Translations under genes and position numbers: made by a program
Shown here: positions 16,007 through 24,099 of the stretch, piece after piece
Numbering within the stretch: position 1 is the stretch's first letter
How the letters are laid out: each line of letters starts with the position of its first letter
The notes under the pieces: model-generated
Databases searched by the model: none
What the model was told of the DNA's origin: nothing
Seen by the model: the letters and a program-made list of their open reading frames with translations, nothing else
Assembly (NCBI GenBank): GCA_946402335.1
Contig: CAMIWE010000013.1
Coordinates: forward strand, 1 to 47,686
Direction: 5' to 3'
DNA: 47,686 nucleotides
Source of the DNA: an uncultured Lachnoclostridium sp.
Lineage (GTDB): Bacteria; Bacillota; Clostridia; Lachnospirales; Lachnospiraceae

Positions 16007-16834
16007 ATGGATTTACACGATTTTAAAGATGTGGCGGAGAATTATGACCGGTATCTCGAGGTAATGTACGGGAACGGTCAGGATAATCACGAGGGCTTTC
16101 AGGAGTTTTATTATGAACTTGCCAAAAAGTACGGTGACGGCGGTGTCGTAGATGTTGCCTGCGGAACCGGTGCGGTATTGCTGTATCTTGCAGAACACGG
16201 GATTATGGCGGACGGCACGGACCTTTCGGAGGAAATGTGTAAGGTTGCTGCCGCCAAGGCTCGGAAAATGGGACTCTCGCTTAACATTTACCCGGCGGAT
16301 ATGACGAAGTTCTGCTCCGGTCGCAAGTACTCGCTGGCGATTATCGCAAGAAGCGGGTTTATGCATCTTCCGACGCAGCAGTTGCAGAAAGACGCGCTTA
16401 AGAACCTTCGCGAGCAGCTTGTGCCGGGCGGGATTCTTACGCTCAACACGTTCGATCCCTGGCCGCCGATACAGGCGCAGCAGATGATGACGACGCCGGA
16501 CGATTATTCCTTCCGCCTGGAATATGTGAATGCGGACGGAAACCGCGAGAAAATTTACGATGCGATTTCCTACAATCCCTATACGCAGCAGATGTACGGC
16601 AACTGGAAATTTGAAGAGTACAACGAGGCCGGAGAGGTCATCGCAGAGCGTATCCGGCCGCTTATGATGCGGCAGACGAACCGTCACGAAATGTTCCTGC
16701 TCGCCGAACTCTGCGGGTTCGAGGTTCTGGATATTTACCGCGGATACAAGGGCGATAAGGAGGACTTGAACGATCCTTCCTCAGCGGCGAAATACCGGAG
16801 TAATCTGATCTGGATTCTTCGAAGAAAAGACTGA
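16007..16834 (+). CDS. Class I SAM-dependent methyltransferase
   Basis: A 275-residue methyltransferase with a Rossmann-type SAM site: motif I VVDVACGTGA (47-56), then the acidic ribose-binding GTDLSEEM and motif IV region SLAIIARSGFMHLP. It has an added C-terminal beta domain (YGNWKFEEYNEAGEVIAERIRPLMMR), as in many small-molecule methyltransferases; the substrate is unknown. GAGGAG lies 8 bp before the ATG. The 81-bp gap before it has a short GAGCGAGC-TTT-GCTCGC hairpin but no T run. An intrinsic terminator follows at 16896. Confidence 0.9.
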   Translation: MDLHDFKDVAENYDRYLEVMYGNGQDNHEGFQEFYYELAKKYGDGGVVDVACGTGAVLLYLAEHGIMADGTDLSEEMCKVAAAKARKMGLSLNIYPADMTKFCSGRKYSLAIIARSGFMHLPTQQLQKDALKNLREQLVPGGILTLNTFDPWPPIQAQQMMTTPDDYSFRLEYVNADGNREKIYDAISYNPYTQQMYGNWKFEEYNEAGEVIAERIRPLMMRQTNRHEMFLLAELCGFEVLDIYRGYKGDKEDLNDPSSAAKYRSNLIWILRRKD

Positions 16835-16895
16835 GACCGGACCGGGGCCGGAAGCCTTCGCGGAAGAGGAAACATGCATAACCAAAGAACGAAGA

Positions 16896-16920
16896 GGAGA
16901 ACCATCGGGTTCTCCTTTTT
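16896..16920 (+). terminator. Intrinsic terminator
   Basis: GGAGAACC (16896-16903) pairs with GGTTCTCC (16908-16915) around ATCG and is followed by TTTTT. Confidence 0.85.
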
Positions 16921-16993
16921 GCGTCATACGGGCAAAAAGACAGAATACTACCCAAGAAAGCAAGAAAATACGCTTTATCAGTGCGCTCATTCA

Positions 16994-17002
16994 TGGTATA
17001 AT
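16994..17002 (+). promoter_or_regulatory. Extended -10 promoter element
   Basis: TGGTATAAT is a perfect extended -10 (TATAAT at 16997-17002), 37 bp before the DNA glycosylase start. The -35 region 17 bp upstream is poor (CTTTAT/TTTATC), which extended -10 promoters tolerate. Confidence 0.6.
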
Positions 17003-17038
17003 AAGACAATACATTTTGATGGGAAATGAGGAAGCAAG

Positions 17039-17533
17039 ATGATCGTTCATCCGATACCGCCGTTTTGTGAGGCCGATTCCCGCGTGCTGATACTCGGGAG
17101 TTTTCCGTCGGTTAAATCAAGAGAAGCAATGTTCTTCTACGGACATCCGCAGAACCGTTTCTGGAAAGTGGCAGCAGCCGTTTTCGGGGATCCGGTTCCG
17201 GAAACAATCCCCCGGAAGAAAGCGTTTCTTAAGAAAAACCATATTGCGCTCTGGGATGTGATTCATTCGTGTGATATTACCGGCTCGTCGGATGCAAGCA
17301 TCAAAAACGTGGTTCCCAATGACCTGGGTGTCATCCTTAAGAAGGCGGATATCCGGCAGATCTTCGTGAACGGAAAGACCGCCGAAAAATATTACAAAAA
17401 ATATATATTCCCGGTGCTCGGACGGGATGCCGTATGCCTTCCGTCCACAAGCCCTGCCAACGCCGCATGGAAGCAGGAGCAGCTGGTAAATGCCTGGGAG
17501 ACGGTACGCATCGCGGTAAAGGATAAGGCATAG
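17039..17533 (+). CDS. Hypoxanthine-DNA glycosylase (uracil-DNA glycosylase superfamily)
   Basis: A 164-residue enzyme of the deoxyinosine/hypoxanthine-DNA glycosylase group (TIGR04274 type; family 6 of the UDG superfamily), which removes deaminated adenine from DNA. The motif LILGSFPSVKS (17-26) near the start, the HPQNRFWKV segment, ALWDVIHSCDITGSSD and the late LPSTSPANA loop are characteristic. ATGAGGAAGCAAG precedes the ATG. It follows its own promoter and terminator boundary and begins a run of same-strand genes that goes to 21409. Confidence 0.9.
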   Translation: MIVHPIPPFCEADSRVLILGSFPSVKSREAMFFYGHPQNRFWKVAAAVFGDPVPETIPRKKAFLKKNHIALWDVIHSCDITGSSDASIKNVVPNDLGVILKKADIRQIFVNGKTAEKYYKKYIFPVLGRDAVCLPSTSPANAAWKQEQLVNAWETVRIAVKDKA

Positions 17534-17564
17534 AAAAACCATTCAGAAGAACGGAGGAAAGACC

Positions 17565-18266
17565 ATGATACATGCGATTCTGACTATCGACGATATTGCA
17601 TCCCGCAATACGCCGGCAATTGTGGATTATCTGAATGAAAAGGGAATTGCAGCGCTTATGTTCGCCGTAGGACAGAATGTGGAGCGGTACTATGACAACG
17701 CGATATACGCGATTCAGCACGGGATGATTGTCGGTAATCACAGCTATTCGCATCCCGCATTTTCCAAACTCACCTTTGAGGAGGCAAGAGCGGAGATCGA
17801 GAAGAACGAGGCTCTGCTGGACCGCCTTTATAAGGATGCCGGAGAAGTCCGCCGGTTCCGCCCGTTCCGTTTCCCGTATGGCGACAAAGGGGGCGCGAAT
17901 AAGGAGGCTTTGCAGGCGTATTTCCGTGAGTACGGATTTCACAAGCTGAGTGACAGCCAGATCCCGTTCGGTTTCTGGAAGGCGATGGGGCTGGACCGCG
18001 ACGTTGACACACTCTGGACCTTTGACTTTGCCGAATACAATATCCGACCGAATTCCGGTTTTACTGTTGACGACGTGTGGAAGCGGGTGTTTGACCGGGA
18101 GCCGTTCAGCGGCGGGGCACTGCTTCAGGACGGGACGAGCCACATCCTTCTTTTGCATGCGCATGATGAGACCGAGGAACTTGTTCCGGGATACTACCGG
18201 CAATTCATTGACTGCCTGCTTGAGAACGGCGTCACATTTGACGTGCCGACATTTTTCGAACCGTAA
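17565..18266 (+). CDS. Polysaccharide deacetylase-family protein (NodB fold)
   Basis: A 233-residue protein with the NodB homology fold. The catalytic motif 1 is TIDD (7-10), motif 2 is NHSYSHPAF with metal ligands His59 and His63, and RPFRFPYGDKG is motif 3. There is no signal peptide, so it acts in the cytoplasm or is not a cell-wall enzyme, unlike classic chitin or peptidoglycan deacetylases. The late HILLLHAHDETEELVPG segment supplies the last conserved His. ACGGAGGAAAG lies before the ATG. Substrate unknown. Confidence 0.88.
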   Translation: MIHAILTIDDIASRNTPAIVDYLNEKGIAALMFAVGQNVERYYDNAIYAIQHGMIVGNHSYSHPAFSKLTFEEARAEIEKNEALLDRLYKDAGEVRRFRPFRFPYGDKGGANKEALQAYFREYGFHKLSDSQIPFGFWKAMGLDRDVDTLWTFDFAEYNIRPNSGFTVDDVWKRVFDREPFSGGALLQDGTSHILLLHAHDETEELVPGYYRQFIDCLLENGVTFDVPTFFEP

Positions 18267-18280
18267 AAGGAGCGCGTAAT

Positions 18281-18874
18281 ATGAGGATTTATGACATTTC
18301 ACAGGAAGTATTCGGATGCAATGTGTATCCGGGAGACCCGAGTCCCGTTCGGGAAGTGAAACTTCGCATCTGTGACGGGGCAGTCTGTAACCTGACTGCG
18401 TTTCAAATGTGTGCGCATAACGGCACGCATGTGGATGCGCCGTATCATTTTCTGGACGACGGAAAGACGATTGATCAGGTTTCGCTGGACCGCTTTATCG
18501 GCTATGCCTACGTGGCGGAGCATGAGGGCGATGTGACCGCAGCCGATGCTGCGAAGATTTATGAAAAAGCATACAAAACGGACCCGCGGGCAGCGGAGCG
18601 CATCCTTGTAAAAGGCAAGTCCGTCATGACTGCGGAAGCCGCAAAATATCTGGCCGGGAAGGGAATCAAACTGTACGGGAACGAATCCCAGACCGTCGGT
18701 CCGGAAGATGCCCCGATGGAAGTGCATCTGATCATGCTCGGAGCGGAAGCGGTTCTGTTAGAGGGCATCCGTCTTTCGCACGTGCCCGAGGGCGTATATT
18801 TGCTTTCCGCGGCACCGCTCAATCTCGGCGGTTCGGACGGAGCACCGTGCCGGGCGACGCTTACCGAACTGTAG
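18281..18874 (+). CDS. Cyclase-family hydrolase (kynurenine formamidase-like)
   Basis: A 197-residue protein of the metal-dependent cyclase/arylformamidase family. The signature HNGTHVDAPYHF at 46-57 provides the metal ligands (His46, His50, Asp52, His56), preceded by DISQEV and VYPGDPSP at the start as in KynB-like enzymes. Members hydrolyse N-formylkynurenine or related amides and isatin; there are no tryptophan-catabolic genes here to settle the substrate. AAAGGAGCG precedes the ATG, 15 bp after the previous gene's stop. Confidence 0.9.
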   Translation: MRIYDISQEVFGCNVYPGDPSPVREVKLRICDGAVCNLTAFQMCAHNGTHVDAPYHFLDDGKTIDQVSLDRFIGYAYVAEHEGDVTAADAAKIYEKAYKTDPRAAERILVKGKSVMTAEAAKYLAGKGIKLYGNESQTVGPEDAPMEVHLIMLGAEAVLLEGIRLSHVPEGVYLLSAAPLNLGGSDGAPCRATLTEL

Positions 18875-18905
18875 AAAATAAGTTGTATTTGTCAGGGAGA
18901 ACATT

Positions 18906-19790
18906 ATGGAAACACTGGTTTATTATGAGGCGGAGCAGATTGCGCAGAAGAGCTGGAAGATCACGAACACCTGCAAATCTTTTGCATTCTGTTATCTGAT
19001 TGAAGGAGAAAAATACGCGCTTCTGATTGATTCGATCATCGGCGTCGGAAATCTTAAGAAGTTTTGTGAGACGCTGACGGATAAAAAGATCGTCGTTGTC
19101 AATACCCACGGTCATACGGACCATATCGGCGGCAATTTCTTCTTTGATCATTATCTGATTCATCCAAGAGACATGGAGCTTGCCGCACAAGCCTACGGAT
19201 ATTCCAAACAGGAAATCTTTCAGATGGCGGTCAGCCAGGTACCGAAGGAAATTGCGGAGCAGATGGAACCGGATGACAACTTCGCCGACTGGAAACCGTT
19301 AACGGTATATCCGGTTAACGACGGAGACGTCTTCGATCTCGGAGACCGAATCATCGAAGTGGTAGAAGTGCCCGGACACACGGTGGGATCCATCGTTCTG
19401 ATCGATCACAAGAGCAGAATCGCGTATATCGGTGACGCGTGCAACGGAAACACCCTGATGGAGTTTTCAAATTCCGCCCCGGTCTGCACCTATATGAAGG
19501 GGCTTTTGCATCTGCTTGAACATGAGAAGGAATATGACCGGATGTACGGCGGACATGAAATCTTCGACGGTTCCATCCTCAGGGAAGCCATTGAGACGGT
19601 CGGGCGCGTCCTGGCCGGCACGGATGACCGTGAGGAGGCGGAAGGCATGATGGGCGGCAGGGTTTATTACGCTGCGGCAAGAAAGAAGGACGGATACGGG
19701 CGTGTGGACGGGAAGCACTTTAACATGAGCTATAACCCAGACCGTGTCAATGTGCCTGATGAAACGAAAAAGGTATACCGCTTTGACTGA
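18906..19790 (+). CDS. MBL-fold metallo-hydrolase (glyoxalase II/lactamase-like)
   Basis: A 294-residue cytoplasmic metallo-beta-lactamase-fold enzyme. HGHTDHIGG at 68-76 provides the first metal ligands, VEVPGHTVGSIV the next His and IGDACNG the bridging Asp, with a late YGGHEIFDG His. The fold is of the glyoxalase II-like type; the substrate is unknown. GGGAGAACATT lies before the ATG. It is 31 bp after the cyclase gene and 24 bp before a GNAT gene. Confidence 0.9.
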   Translation: METLVYYEAEQIAQKSWKITNTCKSFAFCYLIEGEKYALLIDSIIGVGNLKKFCETLTDKKIVVVNTHGHTDHIGGNFFFDHYLIHPRDMELAAQAYGYSKQEIFQMAVSQVPKEIAEQMEPDDNFADWKPLTVYPVNDGDVFDLGDRIIEVVEVPGHTVGSIVLIDHKSRIAYIGDACNGNTLMEFSNSAPVCTYMKGLLHLLEHEKEYDRMYGGHEIFDGSILREAIETVGRVLAGTDDREEAEGMMGGRVYYAAARKKDGYGRVDGKHFNMSYNPDRVNVPDETKKVYRFD

Positions 19791-19814
19791 GGTCATTCCG
19801 GCAGAAAGGAAGTT

Positions 19815-20411
19815 ATGTCTTTGATCAATGTAAGAACCGCCACGGCGGACGATGCGCCGGCACTTCTTCAAATTTATGCATACTATGTAAAGAATACGGC
19901 AGTCTCGTATGAATATGAGGTGCCGTCCCTTGCGGAATTCCGGAACCGTGTCGAAACGACGCTTAAGGATTATCCGTATCTGGTGGCGGAGGTGGACGGA
20001 AAGATTGCGGGATATATTTATGCGTCGAGGCTCGGTGTGCGGAAAGCCTACGACTGGGCAGCGGAAACATCCGTATACATTTCTGAGGAGTATCACCGCA
20101 TGGGAATCGGCCGGATTCTTTATGAGCGGATGGAAGCGTATCTGCGCAGGCAGAATGTGACCAATGTGTACGCGGGAGCCGCCGATCCGACGGTCGATGA
20201 CGATCCGTATCTGAGCCGCAACAGCGAGCATTTTCATGAGGCAATGGGCTACCGTGTCGTGGCAAGATACAATGCGTGCGGGAACAAATTCGGACGCTGG
20301 TACAATCTGATCAAAATGGAAAAGGTGATTGCGGAGCATGCGTGTCCGCCGAAGCCGTTCATTCCATTTGCCGTATTGGAGAAACAGGAAGAAGGGGGAG
20401 TGAGCGGATGA
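19815..20411 (+). CDS. GNAT N-acetyltransferase (phosphinothricin acetyltransferase-like)
   Basis: A 198-residue acetyltransferase whose layout matches the Pat/MnaT group that acetylates phosphinothricin, methionine sulfone or related amino acids: INVRTATADDAPALLQIY at the start, SYEYEVPSLAEF, the acetyl-CoA loop EEYHRMGIGRILYERME, and HFHEAMGYRVVARYNACGNKFGRW. That role is a family-level guess. AGAAAGGAAG precedes the ATG. The stop overlaps the next gene's start (ATGA at 20408). Confidence 0.9.
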   Translation: MSLINVRTATADDAPALLQIYAYYVKNTAVSYEYEVPSLAEFRNRVETTLKDYPYLVAEVDGKIAGYIYASRLGVRKAYDWAAETSVYISEEYHRMGIGRILYERMEAYLRRQNVTNVYAGAADPTVDDDPYLSRNSEHFHEAMGYRVVARYNACGNKFGRWYNLIKMEKVIAEHACPPKPFIPFAVLEKQEEGGVSG

Positions 20412-20959
20412 CGATCAAGGAAGCGGAGGAAATGTACAAATACTGCGACGGCGACGAGGGCTACATCATGTGGCATGAGTTCGGCACGAAGAAGACGCAG
20501 GAATACAGCAACGTGATCATTCCGAACGATTTGAAAGCGCAATGGGACCGGGACATTATCGAGAGTAACCTTGCTACGTTGGAGTCTTTGGACAATACGT
20601 CTTCGAACGGGATTGCATCCGTTCTTTCCGCAATGGACCGGGGCTTTTGTAATCCGCTTGACTACGCCGACCGGCTGCTTGGTGCACTGGAAACGATGAT
20701 GAAGTTAGAGCCTTTGGAAAAGGTGTATGTCATCCGGAACATGGGGCAGAGGGAGACACAGTTTCACACCTCCGGTATTGAAGTGTTTCGCAAGCTGGGA
20801 GACACTTATCTTAGGCGTATGGATGCGGTCATGCGGCGGTTTATGGATTTCGAGTGTCCGGACGAACCCGCGGCAAACAGTCCGAAAGCCCCGAGCAAAC
20901 TGAAGCTGTACCGGGAGGCAGTTTCAGCCTACAACGAGAATATCCGAAAAAAGGAGTAA
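20408..20959 (+). CDS. Uncharacterised protein, 183 residues
   Basis: A soluble, mostly helical protein of about 183 residues that I do not recognise. It has an acidic start (MTIKEAEEMYKYCDGDEGYIMWHEFG), a middle with repeated Leu-rich helices and a charged C-terminal tail with a Pro/Ala/Asn-rich joint. The start is fixed by an ATGA overlap with the GNAT gene, with GGGGGAG upstream; an in-frame ATG at 20276 lies deep in that gene. The flavodoxin gene follows 3 bp later, so all three are probably co-translated. Confidence 0.8.
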   Translation: MTIKEAEEMYKYCDGDEGYIMWHEFGTKKTQEYSNVIIPNDLKAQWDRDIIESNLATLESLDNTSSNGIASVLSAMDRGFCNPLDYADRLLGALETMMKLEPLEKVYVIRNMGQRETQFHTSGIEVFRKLGDTYLRRMDAVMRRFMDFECPDEPAANSPKAPSKLKLYREAVSAYNENIRKKE

Positions 20960-20962
20960 AAG

Positions 20963-21409
20963 ATGAAAACATTAGTAATTTATTTCAGCGCGGAAGGGAA
21001 TACCGCAAAGGTCGGAAAGGAACTGGCTGCGAAACTTTCGGCGGACGTATTCGAAATCGTTCCCGAGGTGCCTTACACGAAGGCGGATATCCGCTGGATG
21101 AATCCGCTTGCCCGATGCAATAAGGAAAAATTCGGCAAGAAGGATGTCCCGGTTGCAGGGAAGGTTGAAAACTTCGGGGAATACGACACGGTATACATCG
21201 GATTTCCGATCTGGTACGGCTGCGCGCCCAATGTGGTGAACACATTTTGCGCAGCGTATGACTGGAGCGGAAAGAAAATCGGCGTCTTCGCCACCTCCGG
21301 CGGAAGCGGAATCGGCAAAACGGCCGAGAAACTGCAGCCGTATGTGAAGGGCGGCGAGATTGTCGGAGCGAAGCTTGTGAAAGACGCATCGCAGGTTGAT
21401 GTGATTTAA
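20963..21409 (+). CDS. Flavodoxin
   Basis: A 148-residue flavodoxin-like protein. The phosphate-binding loop FSAEGNTAKVG (9-19), the FMN-stacking region FPIWYGCAPNVV and ATSGGSGIGKTAEKL match flavodoxins of the type that accept NAD(P)H-linked reduction or act as electron carriers. AAAAGGAG lies before the ATG. It follows the unknown 20408 gene at 3 bp. The partner oxidoreductase is not visible. Confidence 0.92.
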   Translation: MKTLVIYFSAEGNTAKVGKELAAKLSADVFEIVPEVPYTKADIRWMNPLARCNKEKFGKKDVPVAGKVENFGEYDTVYIGFPIWYGCAPNVVNTFCAAYDWSGKKIGVFATSGGSGIGKTAEKLQPYVKGGEIVGAKLVKDASQVDVI

Positions 21410-21520
21410 AGATTGTAATAGAAGAGGAGGAAAACGGGATCCATGTTATGATTACCGGCGCCGGAAAGGGATATTGACGGCTCCGGCAAATGTCCGGTTT
21501 TCATTTTATCAATTCTTTAC

Positions 21521-21549
21521 TTGATTTTTTCTCAAAAAGAGAGTATAAA
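21521..21549 (+). promoter_or_regulatory. Promoter of the thiamin operon
   Basis: TTGATT at 21521-21526, a 17-bp spacer and TATAAA at 21544-21549. The TPP riboswitch begins about 15 nt later. The 110 bp between the flavodoxin stop and this promoter hold only a weak GC-rich hairpin. Confidence 0.65.
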
Positions 21550-21564
21550 GGGATTGCAAAACAG

Positions 21565-21652
21565 AGACAGGGGAGTCTGTGCGGACAGGCTGAGAGGAAG
21601 TTAGCGAACTTCGACCCTAAACCTGATGCGGATCATGCCGCCGTAGGTAGTC
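21565..21652 (+). ncRNA. TPP riboswitch (THI element)
   Basis: The conserved parts are present in order: GACAGGGGAGTC, GGCTGAGAGG, a variable hairpin (AAGTT/AACTT), ACCCTAAACCTGATGCGGATCATGCCGCCGTAGG with the pyrophosphate-binding side in the last part. The terminator at 21671 is the expression platform. Bound TPP should favour that terminator and switch off the thiW operon. Confidence 0.95.
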
Positions 21653-21670
21653 ATTATAGTGATTTCTTTT

Positions 21671-21705
21671 ACGGGAGGCATCCGAAGGTGTCTCCCGTTT
21701 TTGCA
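21671..21705 (+). terminator. Riboswitch-controlled terminator
   Basis: ACGGGAGGCA pairs with TGTCTCCCGT (10 bp, one G-U) and is followed by TTTTT (the last two Ts after the arm are part of TTTTTGC). It lies 19 nt after the riboswitch core. Confidence 0.85.
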
Positions 21706-21946
21706 TGCATGCCCTGCCGCTTTCCGGCAGGGGTTCCTTCGAAGGAAGGAACGGTCCACTTAGGTGGCGGACGGAGGGGGAGCGCCCTGCGTCTTGAAGA
21801 GCAGCGATGGGAAGCCGTGTTCCGGCGTGAGAGGATGCCAGCAAGCATCGACCGAACTTCCGACAGATCCCTGCGGGGATTCTGCATCAATAAGGAAGCG
21901 TTGCTGTTTTTCAGCCGTTTCCCGAAATCGTAAAGGAGTATGCATT
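21704..21946 (+). other. Structured leader between the TPP terminator and thiW
   Basis: About 240 nt with no convincing reading frame. It contains several hairpins on paper: CCCTGCCG with CGGCAGGG near 21712, a palindrome TTCCTTCGAAGGAA, GATGC with GCATC, CAGATCCC with GGGATTCTG near 21865-21885, and GGAAGCG-TT-GCTG with CAGC-CGTTTCC near 21892-21925. No known riboswitch consensus was recognised. The thiW ribosome binding site AAAGGAG (21932-21938) lies just after the last hairpin. Confidence 0.55.
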
Positions 21947-22477
21947 ATGAAGAAAAGAAACATCATCAAACTCGCGCTGGCAGGCATGTTTTGTGCCGTT
22001 GCCGTAGTAGGAAGCCTTCTGTCGTTTCCGGTTTTGGGGAGCAAATGTGCCCCGATCCAGCATGTGGTCAACGTGCTGTGCGGCGTATTGCTCGGGCCGG
22101 TATACGGCGTGTGCGTCGCATTTGCCGCATCGCTTATCAGAAACCTGACCGGACTCGGAAGCCTTTTCGCTTTCCCGGGAAGCATGATCGGCGCGTTCCT
22201 CTGCGGCCTGCTTTATAAGAAGACGAAGAACATTCCGTTAACCCTGATCGGGGAAGTATTCGGCACGGCCGTTCTCGGCGGATTGTGCGCCTATCCGATT
22301 GCCATTCTGTTCATGGGACAGGATGCTTCCAAGCTTGCGTTTTATGTATATATCTTTCCGTTTTTCATCTCCACGGCGGTCGGTTCGCTGATCGCGGGAG
22401 TAATCGTATTCAGCATGAAGAAGTCCGGTGCGCTTAGCATGATGCAGAGCAATATGGACGAATCGAAGGAAGCGTAA
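21947..22477 (+). CDS. thiW: ThiW, thiazole-moiety ECF transporter S-component
   Basis: A 176-residue integral membrane protein with about five to six helices, matching the ThiW family, the substrate-binding component of an energy-coupling-factor transporter predicted to import hydroxyethylthiazole. Characteristic pieces are KCAPIQHVVNVLCGVLLGP and RNLTGLGSLFAFPGSMIGAFL. The energising ECF module is not nearby. The start ATG 21947 follows AAAGGAG; longer frames upstream are non-coding leader. It is the first gene of the riboswitch-controlled thiamin operon and lies 12 bp before thiM. Confidence 0.95.
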   Translation: MKKRNIIKLALAGMFCAVAVVGSLLSFPVLGSKCAPIQHVVNVLCGVLLGPVYGVCVAFAASLIRNLTGLGSLFAFPGSMIGAFLCGLLYKKTKNIPLTLIGEVFGTAVLGGLCAYPIAILFMGQDASKLAFYVYIFPFFISTAVGSLIAGVIVFSMKKSGALSMMQSNMDESKEA

Positions 22478-22489
22478 AGGAGAGAAGAC

Positions 22490-23311
22490 ATGTTAAAAGA
22501 GATGATGGAAAATGTAAGAAATACCCGTCCGCTTGTACACAACATTACGAACTACGTGACGGTTAATGATTGCGCGAATATTCTTCTTGCGTGCGGCGGC
22601 TCGCCGATCATGGCGGACGACGCCGGCGAAGTCGAAGAGATTACGACCGTATGCGGCGGTCTCAATATCAATATCGGAACACTTAACAAGCGTACGATCG
22701 AAGCAATGCTTCTTGCCGGAAAGAAGGCCAATACGCTCGGGCATCCGGTGGTACTTGATCCGGTCGGCGCCGGGGCGTCGAAGCTTCGTACCGAGACGGC
22801 GTACTCGCTGATCAAAGACGTAAAGTTCGCCGTGATCCGCGGAAACATGTCCGAGATCAAGACGCTTGCGAACGGAAGCGGAACGACCAAGGGCGTGGAT
22901 GCCGATGTGGCGGACAGCGTGAATGAGGACAATCTGAAGGAAGCGGTGGCATTTGCCGCAAGTGTTGCAAAGAAGCTCGGTACGGTCATCGCGATCACCG
23001 GAGCGATTGATATCGTAACGGACGGAACGAAGACGTACTGCATCCGGAACGGGCATCCGATGATGAGTTCGGTTACCGGAACGGGCTGCCAGCTGTCGGC
23101 AATGACGGCGGCATACGTAACCGCCAATCCGGACCACCCGCTTGAGGCAGCGGCAGCGGCAGTATGCGTGATGGGACTTGCCGGCGAGATTGCCTATAAG
23201 AGACTTGGTGAGCAGGACGGTAATTCGTCCTATCGGAATTATATTATCGATGCGGTATACCGGATGAGTCCGGAGCAGCTTGAGAAAGGCGCCAAATATG
23301 AAGTGCGATAA
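22490..23311 (+). CDS. thiM: Hydroxyethylthiazole kinase ThiM
   Basis: A 273-residue ribokinase-fold enzyme that phosphorylates hydroxyethylthiazole with ATP. The N-terminal HNITNYVTVNDCANILLACGGSP is the family signature, with MADD after it; VVLDPVGAGAS and the late anion-hole VTGTGCQLSAM complete the active site. AAAGGAGAG lies 8 bp before the ATG. Its stop overlaps the start of thiE by 14 bp. Its product is one of the two substrates of ThiE. Confidence 0.97.
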   Translation: MLKEMMENVRNTRPLVHNITNYVTVNDCANILLACGGSPIMADDAGEVEEITTVCGGLNINIGTLNKRTIEAMLLAGKKANTLGHPVVLDPVGAGASKLRTETAYSLIKDVKFAVIRGNMSEIKTLANGSGTTKGVDADVADSVNEDNLKEAVAFAASVAKKLGTVIAITGAIDIVTDGTKTYCIRNGHPMMSSVTGTGCQLSAMTAAYVTANPDHPLEAAAAAVCVMGLAGEIAYKRLGEQDGNSSYRNYIIDAVYRMSPEQLEKGAKYEVR

Positions 23312-23939
23312 GAAAACAATGCTTTTATATGCGGTAACGGACCGCGCATGGACCGGAAAGCAGACCCTTTATGAGCAGGTGGAATCGGCTCTTAAGGGCG
23401 GCGTAACCTGCGTACAGCTTCGCGAAAAGGACCTCGATGAGGAGACGTTTTTGAAGGAAGCCGTCGAAATCGCGGCGCTTTGCAAACGATACGGCGTTCC
23501 GTTCTTTGTGAATGATAACGTAGATATCGCGATTGCGTGTCATGCCGACGGAATCCATGTCGGACAGGAGGACATGGCGGCTGCGAAAGTGCGCGAGCGG
23601 GTCGGCGAAGGAATGATGATCGGCGTATCCGCGCATACGGTTGAAGAAGCAATCGAAGCCGTCCGAAACGGAGCGGACTGTCTCGGCGTCGGAGCGATGT
23701 TCTCGACCTCCACAAAGACCGATGTCGATGTTCTGCCGAAGGAAACGCTTAAGGCAATTTGTGATGCGGTTGACGTGCCGGTTGTTGCAATCGGCGGCAT
23801 CGGAAAAGGCAATATGAAGCAGCTTTCCGGAACGGGAACGGATGGATTTGCCTTAGTGAGCGCGATCTTCAGCGCGCCCGACATTGAAAAGGAATGCCGC
23901 GAACTGAGGAAGCTCGCGGAGGAAACGGTAGGGCAGTAA
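23298..23939 (+). CDS. thiE: Thiamin phosphate synthase ThiE
   Basis: A 213-residue TIM-barrel enzyme joining HMP-diphosphate and HET-phosphate to give thiamin phosphate. Visible motifs are LYAVTDR, CVQLREKDLDEE, PFFVNDNVDIAIACHADGIHVGQED (parts PFFVNDNVDIA and DGIHVGQED), GVGAMFSTSTK and VVAIGGIG with the product phosphate site. ATG 23298 overlaps thiM by 14 bp with GAAAGG upstream; a shorter start at 23319 is possible. A 160-bp gap with hairpins precedes thiD. Confidence 0.96.
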   Translation: MKCDKKTMLLYAVTDRAWTGKQTLYEQVESALKGGVTCVQLREKDLDEETFLKEAVEIAALCKRYGVPFFVNDNVDIAIACHADGIHVGQEDMAAAKVRERVGEGMMIGVSAHTVEEAIEAVRNGADCLGVGAMFSTSTKTDVDVLPKETLKAICDAVDVPVVAIGGIGKGNMKQLSGTGTDGFALVSAIFSAPDIEKECRELRKLAEETVGQ

Positions 23940-23965
23940 TATCTGCCTTAAAAGGAATTTGCGAT

Positions 23966-23998
23966 TATGACCGCAGCCAAGAGGCGCGGCTTCATAAC
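23966..23998 (+). other. Hairpin in the thiE-thiD gap
   Basis: TATGA and AGCC pair with GGCT and TCATA around CCGC and AAGAGGCGC. The first 11 bases (TATGACCGCAG) match the arm of the terminator at 13153. There is no T run, so it may be a processing or partial-stop site. A second hairpin GGCAC/GTGCC lies near 24003-24029. Confidence 0.4.
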
Positions 23999-24099
23999 GA
24001 GGGGCACACCGGGGGCACCACCTTGTGCCGCTTAATAAAACGATGCTGAGACTTCGCAGGCTTGCGGCCGCGCGAAGGGATGAAAGGAGTAACAGAAAC

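Noticed and set aside
21764-21946. An N-terminal extension of ThiW
   Set aside because: The added residues are not membrane-like and the ribosome site AAAGGAG lies just before ATG 21947; the stretch looks like RNA leader.
21704-21946. A second known riboswitch (cobalamin, SAM, FMN, lysine or T-box)
   Set aside because: I looked for the conserved cores of these classes and found none; short resemblances to the TPP core (GTGAGAGG, ATGCCAGC) are out of order.
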